Shown here in pieces: positions 56,513 to 64,000 of a stretch of 64,000 nucleotides of DNA. Numbering within the stretch: position 1 is the stretch's first letter; each line of letters starts with the position of its first letter. Under the pieces are notes generated by a model. That model had not been told where the DNA came from, did not search any database, and saw nothing but the letters and a program-made list of their open reading frames with translations. A program made the translations under genes and the position numbers. The DNA is from Adineta ricciae (taxonomy: Eukaryota; Rotifera; Eurotatoria; Adinetida; Adinetidae). Location of the stretch: assembly GCA_905250025.1 (NCBI GenBank), contig CAJNOJ010000043.1, positions 310,001-374,000 of the forward strand. Direction: 5' to 3'.

Positions 56513-59500
56513 TACAATTGTCTCTATCAACAGTAGTACCAAGTGCAACGGCAATTGCGGCAACTACTAATAAAGAGTGGCAACGACGTGTAACTCAAGA
56601 AATGCGAAACCATCTTGTACAAAAAATCATAGCCGCTTTGATTCCTATGACTGATACGTATACAGTGCGTGATAAACGTATTAATAATCTAGCTAATTAT
56701 GCTCGACGTGTCGAAAGTGAAACATTCGACGTTGCAAATAATCAAGAGGAATATTTTCATAAACTAGCAGAGAAAATCTACAAAATTCAAAAAGAATTAG
56801 AAGATCGTAAAGAAAAAAAGCGTCAACAAGACCTCCAGTTAACTGCTCAAATCTCTTCAACTAATGATTTCAATGGAAAAATGCATTCAACTATGGATGC
56901 AATGGCCGGTGATCAAGGTCCACCAAATCGTATAGCACCAGCAGCTGACTATGGGTCGTCGTCCGCTGCTGGTAATCTTCTTCAACAACAACATATAATT
57001 AAATCCGAAACAACAATGGCAACAGCAAATCGAACAATGATGAATAATAATAATAATAATTTAACATCGGGAACGTTTTCTGTAACAAATGTACCGTCGA
57101 ATGAAAATTTGAGTTTTCTTCTCAATGGAGTAATGACAGCAGGAAATCAATCTCACGAAATCGATATGATGGATACAACACGAACAAGCCTTGATGGACT
57201 CAATCAATTCAAAAACGAACCGTATTCTCCTAAAACAACGTATACGGTACGCAATTCGCATGAAAATCAAAAGATATAACGAGAAATCATTTCCTAATTG
57301 TATTTTTTTATTTTAGTCCGGTACGATTAAACAGGAAGAATCTATGGGTGATAGTACTTATCCTTTGAATTCCGCAGCGACTACAGTGATGATGAAACCA
57401 TATTCTGATTCTGCATTAGCAGAAGACACCAAACCAAAACCTCCTCAAATCGAAGCATCCAGTAAACAGTTACCTAAGCATCCCGTTCAATTTACACCCG
57501 AAGAATTACGCGCACATCTCGAACCAGTTATTCACAAAATGATCGCCTGTGAAGATTCGCCGCCGTTTCGACAGCCAGTCGATCCTGTTGCATTGAATAT
57601 TCTCGATTATCCAACGATTATTAAACATCCCATGGATATATCAACTATGCATAATAAACTCTTGAATAGAGAATACAAAACTCCATTGCAATTTTGTGAT
57701 GATGCCTGGTTGATGTTTAATAATGCTTGGCTCTATAACAAGAAAACAACACGAGTATATAAAATGTGTACGAAACTATCGGAAGTGTTCGCTGATGCAA
57801 TCGATCCTGTTGTTCAAACACTGGGGTATTGTTGTGGTCGACAATATGTTTACTTACCACAAGTCATGTTTTGCTATGGAAATCAATTATGTTGTCAAAT
57901 TCCACGTGATGGAAATTATTATTATTATAACAATCTGGAACCATCACGATTGAATTTATCCGGTGATAAATATACGTTTTGTTCGAAATGTTTCGATTCG
58001 GTTAAAGGTGATTCAATATTCGTCGGTGATGATCCCGCTCAAACATTAGTCGAAATACCCAAAAATCAATTTCTATCAGCTAAAAATGATATCCAAGAAC
58101 CTGAGGCAACTGTTGACTGTATCGTTTGTTCGCGTCGCTGGCATCAAGTATGTGCATTACATTTGGATCAAGTATGGCCCGAAGGTTTCATTTGTAAAAC
58201 ATGTATACACGAATACAACATCAAACGGAAAGATAATCGTCAAACAGCACCGAGATTAACTGTGACAGATCTAGCAGTGCGCCTAGAAAAACGTGTCAAT
58301 GATTTCTTACGTAACGAAGGTTGTTACACTGGTCGGGTGACAATACGAATACTAGCAGCAAGTGATAAAATTTGTGAAGTGAAGCCGCGTTTGAAAAAAT
58401 ACTATCCAAATCAAGTACCGGATGGATATCCTTATCGAACAAAAGCGATATTTGCTTTTCAAGAAATCGAAGGTGTCGATGTCGTTCTATTTGGCATGCA
58501 CGTACAAGAATATGATGGACGATGTCAAGCGCCGAATACGCGTCGTGTCTATGTCTCATATCTGGATTCAGTATATTTCTTTCGGCCAAAAGAATATCGA
58601 ACCGAAGTATATCACGAAATCTTAATTGGATATTTGGATTATGCCAAACAGTTAGGTTATGTCTATGCACATATATGGGCATGCCCACCAAGTGAAGGGG
58701 ACGATTACATCTTTCATTGTCATCCACCAGAACAACGTGTACCGAAACCGAAACGTTTGCAAGACTGGTACAAGAAGATGCTCGATAGGGCTGTGACTGA
58801 AGGTGTTGTTATTGATTTTAAAGTAAGTAGACATTCTGAGAGTGAATGATCATATTCGAATGTTCTTAATTTTTATTAGGATGTGATGAAAGATTGTGTG
58901 GATAATCAAGTGCAAAATGCCTGGAGTATTCCATACTTCGAAGGAGATTTTTGGTCAAATATTATCGAAGAGAGCATAAAGGGTATGTTTACTTTGTTGT
59001 GAGTGAAACTCAATATTGTAGAAATGACTGGTTATTTAGAACTTGATCAAGAAGAAGAAGATCGAAGGAAACAAGAAGTCGAAGCAGCACGAGCGATGGA
59101 AGATGGTGGTCTGGACGATCTTATTGAACCAGAAGATCATACAGATGTATGAAAACGTTTAAATTGTTCGCATGTCTATGCATTTCTTCTTTTCTTTTAG
59201 ACATCTGATAAACGTAAATCTACTACGACATATAAAAAGAAAAATTTAAAGAAAACAACTTCGAGTCAACGGAAAGTAGCGAAAAAGCAAATGTCGAATT
59301 GCACTGACTTAATATCGAAGATATTCGCCACGATGGAAAAACATAAAGAAGTATGTACACGACGAAGGAAATGTGAATAGCCACAATTATCTTCGGTCGA
59401 TCATCTTTTCTAGGCATTCTTCGTCATTCGTCTTCGTAATCCGATGGCAACTTATCCAGCGGTCAACGATACTGATGCTCTGATTCAATGTGATCTGATG

Positions 59501-60897
59501 GATACCCGAGATGCATTTCTAAACTTTGCTCGTGATAAACACTACGAATTTTCTTCATTACGTCGTGCGAAATTCTCGACCATGGCTCTCTTATACGAAT
59601 TGCATACATCAACTACAGATAAATTTACTTATAATTGTAATAAATGCCGACAACAATGCGAAATTCGTTACCATTGTACTGTATGTGAAGATTTCGATCT
59701 ATGCGAGAAATGCTACGAGATTGAACCTAAGCACGAACATAAAATGGACCGTTCGGTGCCAGCAATCGTCGAAGATTGTGATCAAAATTCATCTAATCTG
59801 AACGGCAAATCTCTTGCTAGTACACAACTACAACGGCAACAATCGATGCAACGTTGTATTGAAGCACTATTACATGCAGTTAACTGTCGAAATGCAAATT
59901 GCGTTAATCGCAGCTGTTTTCGTTATAAACGCGTCATACAACATACGAAAGAATGTAAAGGCAAAAATAGTCAATGTAATGTATGTAAACAAGTGATATT
60001 TCTCTGCTGGTATCATGCTAAGAGCTGTATGGATCATCATTGTCAAGTACCATTTTGTACAAATTTGAAATCCAAGATACAGAAACAGAAAGCGACTAGC
60101 TTACAAACTGATAGACGTCGCATGCAAGCGATGATGCAGCAGAGAACGAGTACAATGCAACAGGCACAACAAGGTATATTTAGTTTTCATTCTATTTTAC
60201 CTCTTTGTATAATCCATCATATATTCTAGTAACGGTTACACCAACTCGTACTGATTCTATGTCGAACTCTACTCAACTTTCATCCTATGATTCGACTATA
60301 GCAAATCCATCATTAAACAGTTCATCAGGTAAACCATCACTAACATCTGTGCGTACCCCTCAGCAACAATCGACGTGGCATAACCAACCTCAACAACAAC
60401 AACAACCGTATATTATGGCACAAAAGCCGAACAATGGTAAACCACTTAATAGTCTATCTCAACAACAACCATCAAGTCAAGTGAGTTTAATGATTAATCG
60501 AGTTAAACAAGACCCGGCACTTGATGATCAACAACGATCAGACATAAATGATCAAACGAAACAACAACAGCAAAAACCGATGTTTTCGCCGCTAATTAAT
60601 AAAGCCGGAGCTAATCGTTCGCAAACGTCCACGTACATACAGCCGCAACAAGGTTGGTACGCCTCAACAAATCAACAGCAATTTAACCCTCCTCCGAATT
60701 ATTCAACTGCAACACGTCCTCGCTTTCCATCTGTCATGCCTCAACAATCACAAAATCAATCATCTCCACAGACACTTTTAGCACCATTGAGATCGAGCAC
60801 ACCTTATATAACTCGAGCACCATTGGTAAGACCTCAGTATTCCTCTCAACAACAACAACAACAGCCACCACCATCGCAGGATCCATCTATACGCTAA
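55083..60897 (+). CDS. CREBBP: CREB-binding protein / p300 histone acetyltransferase
   Basis: Nine exons (55083-55158, 55223-55926, 55987-57246, 57317-58822, 58880-58982, 59040-59146, 59201-59350, 59414-60173, 60230-60897) sum to 1,777 residues in frame. Order of domains: a short N-terminus with PPPPKRFR; Gln-rich linkers; TAZ1 (QKQLVLLLHAHKCQQRE ... CPIC); KIX (WQRRVTQEMRNHLVQKI); bromodomain (DYPTIIKHPMDISTM, WLYNKKTTRVYKMC with the acetyl-lysine Asn); RING/PHD; the HAT domain (GMHVQEY, YLDSVYFFRPK, HIWACPPSEGDDYIFH); ZZ finger (YHCTVCEDFDLCEKCY); TAZ2 (RCIEALLHAVNCRNANC). It acetylates histones and coactivates many transcription factors in the nucleus. The C-terminus is Gln-rich and no NCBD helix bundle is obvious. 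An ATG at 55086 is also possible. Confidence 0.96.
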
Positions 60898-61619
60898 TGT
60901 CTTCTCTTTCTCTTTTTTTTTCACTTTTGGTTTTGTCTGTACATGCTTGTTTTCTTTTCATTCTTTTTGCGTTTGTCCTTCTCTCTTTCTTTTCTCTTTT
61001 TTACGTCTATATTTGATACACACTATTAACCTCCTCCGTTTGTCTTTTTTTGCTTATATGTGCGCGTGTGTATGTATGTCCGTTCATTTCCTACATGAAA
61101 AAAATAAAAAGTAGCTACTTTTTGAAACAGGAACGATTTTATTTTATTTTTCTGCCTGGCAAAGAAGAACTTCTGTGCGTATGTACATAAACTTGAGATA
61201 TTCGTTCATCAGCATGCGCTTGGTTCTATCTTTTCTATCGTTTTTCTTTCTTTTTGTGTTGTTTGTGACGTGCTTTGCTTTCTTTCATTCACGTTCCTTT
61301 TTACAAAACAAAACACACAACAACTTAAACGAGAAGAACCGTGTGTATGTCGGTTTGATTTGTTTCTTTCTTTCGGTTTTTTTTAATCATTGTCGTTTTT
61401 CCTTGAACATTTTTTGGTTTTGTTGTTGTTCTTCTCAACTGTGAAGTTGAGTTCTTTTTTTTTTCTTTCTTTCCTTTTTTTGATATGTGAATAATAAAAC
61501 AAAAAACAGGATGAACTCTTTCGTCGAATTATCGAACCGAAAACGAAACAGAAGACTTATTTCACACCTACGTAGTAATGGAAATCTTATTCATAGAAGA
61601 AAAAATTTTACATTTGTAA
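60898..61619. other. T/C-rich 3' region
   Basis: About 720 nt dominated by TTTCTTT/CTTTTT tracts on the plus strand, presumably the CBP/p300 3' UTR and spacer. AATAAA occurs near 61106 and 61490. The plus-strand frame at 61175-61444 is a translation of these tracts and not a gene. Confidence 0.55.
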
Positions 61620-62202
61620 TTAATTCATTTTAAGTTTCTTACACTGCTTCTGCAACTGTTTTCGTTTGTCATGAAGATTCATCAGCGATTCTTTCAATTG
61701 TGTTCGTTGCAGAACGATTGTTGGTTGATGAGGATCGATGTATAAGTCTGAATTACGAGAAAGTTTGCGTAGAAAACATTGAGCTTCAGTTAAGCCCGCC
61801 AAATGCTGAAGACTATTTTTTCATACATCGTCGATTACATAGAATCTTGTCATTACGATTCATAAGTTCAAATTCAATGGCTTCTCCTAGACGAAACACC
61901 ATAGAACTGTGATCACGAAGCATCAGAAATGATTTCGATGAATCTTGATGAATAAATGATTGTTTCCCATTGATTTTAACACGACATTCGTTGGCGTAAT
62001 CCGATACAGTATCAAGTAATGGATGAAATGTTTGAGCATTAGCATAAATAGTGTGACCAGTAAAGGATGAGTGTTTCGACTTGTATAATTGAATGGGTCA
62101 TATATGTTTCGATGAAAATTTATCCAACAAAGTTTTGATACAAGCAGATGAGTGAACAGTCAATGATAAGATAACTAGACAAACAAAAGTCAATCCTTTC
62201 AT
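61620..62202 (-). pseudogene. Broken gene for a secreted protein (nonsense plus frameshift)
   Basis: From the ATG at 62202 a signal peptide (MKGLTFVCLVILSLTVHSSA) is followed after 34 codons by an in-frame TGA (62098-62100). The same frame then continues sensibly (TIYANAQTFHPLLDTVSDYA; SFLMLRDHSSMVFRLGEAI) to a TAG at 61813-61815. Beyond a run of six A on the coding strand (61816-61821), meaningful sequence resumes in another frame (LAGLTEAQCFLRKLSRNSDL, then a Lys/Gln-rich helix) to a stop at 61620-61622. No splice sites rescue either break. The family is not recognised. Two lesions suggest a recent pseudogene; assembly error at the homopolymer is possible for one of them. Confidence 0.5.
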
Positions 62203-62381
62203 GATCAGCTTATTATGCAGAATGCGATGATTTTAAACAGAATTCTTTCTACCCGACGCACCAAGTGAACACGTGATCGATCTTACACAGCATGTGTTAC
62301 CTCGATTGTATAAGCAAAAGCATATACCGCGAGTAGAACAACATAGTTCAATTATGTTAACCTATCTATTTTCTTTATTTT

Positions 62382-64000
62382 CTAGGAATTATTTTGTACA
62401 GAGAGCATATTATAATAGACTCCACGGTTTTGTATTAGTTCTGTATGTGTACCACTTTCTACTACATGGCCTTTGTCCAACACGTAAATTCGGTCACATG
62501 AACGAATCGTAGACAGACGATGAGCAATGATGATAGATGTTCGAGTGGAATCTTCGACTTGAGCTTGATCGAGAGCTTGCTGTACAATCTATCGGTGAAA
62601 AGCAAAAATTTGAATAAATGTAAGAATCATTGAAAAACTGACTTGTTCGTTCAAAGAATCCATGGCACTCGTAGTTTCGTCGAGTAATAAAATTTTCGGA
62701 CGGCGGAGAAGAACTCGAGCGATAGCAATACGCTGCTTTTCACCACCCGACAGAAAAGTGCCTTTCATGCCGACTTTTGTTTCATAACCCTGTATAGATA
62801 AAAACGAAAATAGGAATTTATATGTACACGCCGAGTTTGTCCATCTAGTCATATAACCTTTGGTAATTCTTGAATAAAATCATGAATATTCGCTTTTTTC
62901 GCTGCATCAATGATCGCCGACATAGGAATATTTTCTAACCCATACGTAATATTTTCAGCGATAGACAAATCGAATAAGATCGGTTCTTGACTGACAAGAC
63001 CAAGACGAGAGCGAAGCCATTGAAGATTCAATTGTTGAATATCGACTCCATCGAAAAACTGAAGTTCACACAAAAGTTTTCTGTTCAATTATATCAGTAT
63101 GAGAAATTTCATTTTCTACTAACTAATTGGCCGTGTGTAACATCATAGAAGCGTTCTAGTAATTGAATGATTGTTGATTTTCCACATCCAGATGCGCCTA
63201 TTTGATTTTTAGTTAATCGTGTAAATAGAAAACGATCGTTTATACAATCATACCAACAATAGCGATACGTTGACCTTACAATTCAAAGAATACAATGTTT
63301 ACATGGTATAGTTCTCTAACTTACCAGATTTGATGTCCAATTGAAGTTTATTAAGAACGACAGTCGTCGGCCGAGCTGGATATACAAAGTGAACACGATC
63401 AAATGTGATCTCACCACGAAAGTTAACCTATGCAAATAGTAGAAGAATATGAAAACGTCTAAGACAGATTGATTTGATCTTACTAGTTCATGTCCGGTGT
63501 CCGACGTATTGTCTATGAGTGGTTTGCGATCAAATAAATCGAAAAATACTTCAGCAGCAGATATTGATGCGCTAATTCTTCGTGATCTGAAAATATACAT
63601 AAAAGGTGAAAGATGAGTCTCGCGTGATCTTCTTACAGCATTCCAACCACTCGCAATGCTTGTAAGGCGAACATTGCAAAAGCGAAGACCCTGTAATGAT
63701 TAACAAATAGAACACTACTCCAGAGAAAACCCTCATATTAGTTACATGATCAGAGATCTTGTCGGTAATTCATGATTTTCAACGAGCACAAGTGCCCGCC
63801 AGTATAGTAAAGCCATAATGAAGGAATCTAACGCCCATATAACACTTGACATGATTGAACTTGCAAACTCACGTATCCAAAATGTTCTACATGAAATAAA
63901 AACAGTTAAAAACATATGCATTTACGTTATATTCACAGAAAAAAAAACAACCTTGATACACCATAAATCAAATCAGAATACTGCCGTAAGAGTTCTTTTT
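62382..64000 (-). CDS. ABCB1: ABCB-type (P-glycoprotein-like) transporter, C-terminal part
   Basis: This is the 3' portion of a multi-exon gene whose 5' part lies beyond the window. Reading inward: the end of a membrane domain ([19 protein letters not shown]), [19 protein letters not shown], then a nucleotide-binding domain with Walker A (GASGCGKST), Q-loop ([19 protein letters not shown]), signature ([20 protein letters not shown]), Walker B ([13 protein letters not shown]) and H-loop ([11 protein letters not shown]). The stop is at 62382-62384 after [11 protein letters not shown]. All ATPase motifs are intact. The closeness of the stop to the NBD suggests this is the second NBD of a full MDR-type exporter or the sole NBD of a half transporter; the window cannot decide. 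Confidence 0.9.

Noticed and set aside
61175-61444. 89-codon plus-strand frame after CBP/p300
   Set aside because: It is Phe/Leu/Ser-rich translation of T/C tracts in a 3' UTR.

Overview
The window looks like nuclear DNA of a bdelloid rotifer (Adineta/Rotaria type). The reasons are: AT-rich animal DNA with densely packed genes on both strands; very short GT-AG introns (mostly about 45-60 nt); clear animal orthologues (CBP/p300, Cbl, IFT122, RSPH10B, WDR24, SND1); an intronless gene joining an R-S-E ADP-ribosyltransferase domain to a long array of 42-residue TPR units, an architecture typical of bdelloids; and intron-type acceptors a few bases upstream of many start codons, as expected from spliced-leader trans-splicing. 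No rRNA, tRNA, CRISPR or prokaryotic feature was seen.

Layout. 0-6.7 kb is an accessory-looking part: the 3' part of an F-box/LRR-like gene, a 933-bp non-autonomous transposon with 198-bp inverted repeats and a TA duplication, two tandem genes for small secreted helical proteins, and a core-1 beta-1,3-galactosyltransferase-like gene. 7-18.7 kb is ciliary: IFT122, RSPH10B and a calcyphosin-like EF-hand gene, with a DNAJB-type chaperone between them. 19-24 kb holds one or two unassigned proteins, a 1.6-kb gene-free stretch and a dual-specificity phosphatase. 25-42 kb is a dense housekeeping and signalling run: SND1 and CHIC2 (same strand, 106 nt apart), TMEM26, CNOT7/8, a one-domain Kunitz inhibitor, RRM2, a secreted CAP protein, EIF3M, Cbl and a ZDHHC3/7 palmitoyltransferase. 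43-47.7 kb has the mitochondrial ornithine carrier and WDR24 (GATOR2). 47.7-55 kb is gene-poor around the ART-TPR gene and a relic of the same family. 55-61 kb is a complete CBP/p300 gene. 61.6-64 kb has a broken secreted-protein gene and the 3' end of an ABCB-type transporter that runs off the window.

Functionally the window mixes core processes (mRNA decay, translation initiation, dNTP synthesis, acetylation, ubiquitination, palmitoylation, amino-acid sensing, cilia) with lineage-specific material. The most unusual items are the pair of secreted four-helix candidates, which recall long-chain helical cytokines in layout; the ART-TPR protein with its internally amplified array and a nearby decayed relative; and the recurring acceptor sites just upstream of start codons. 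Exon coordinates come from reading splice sites by eye together with remembered family sequences; no alignment or search was run.
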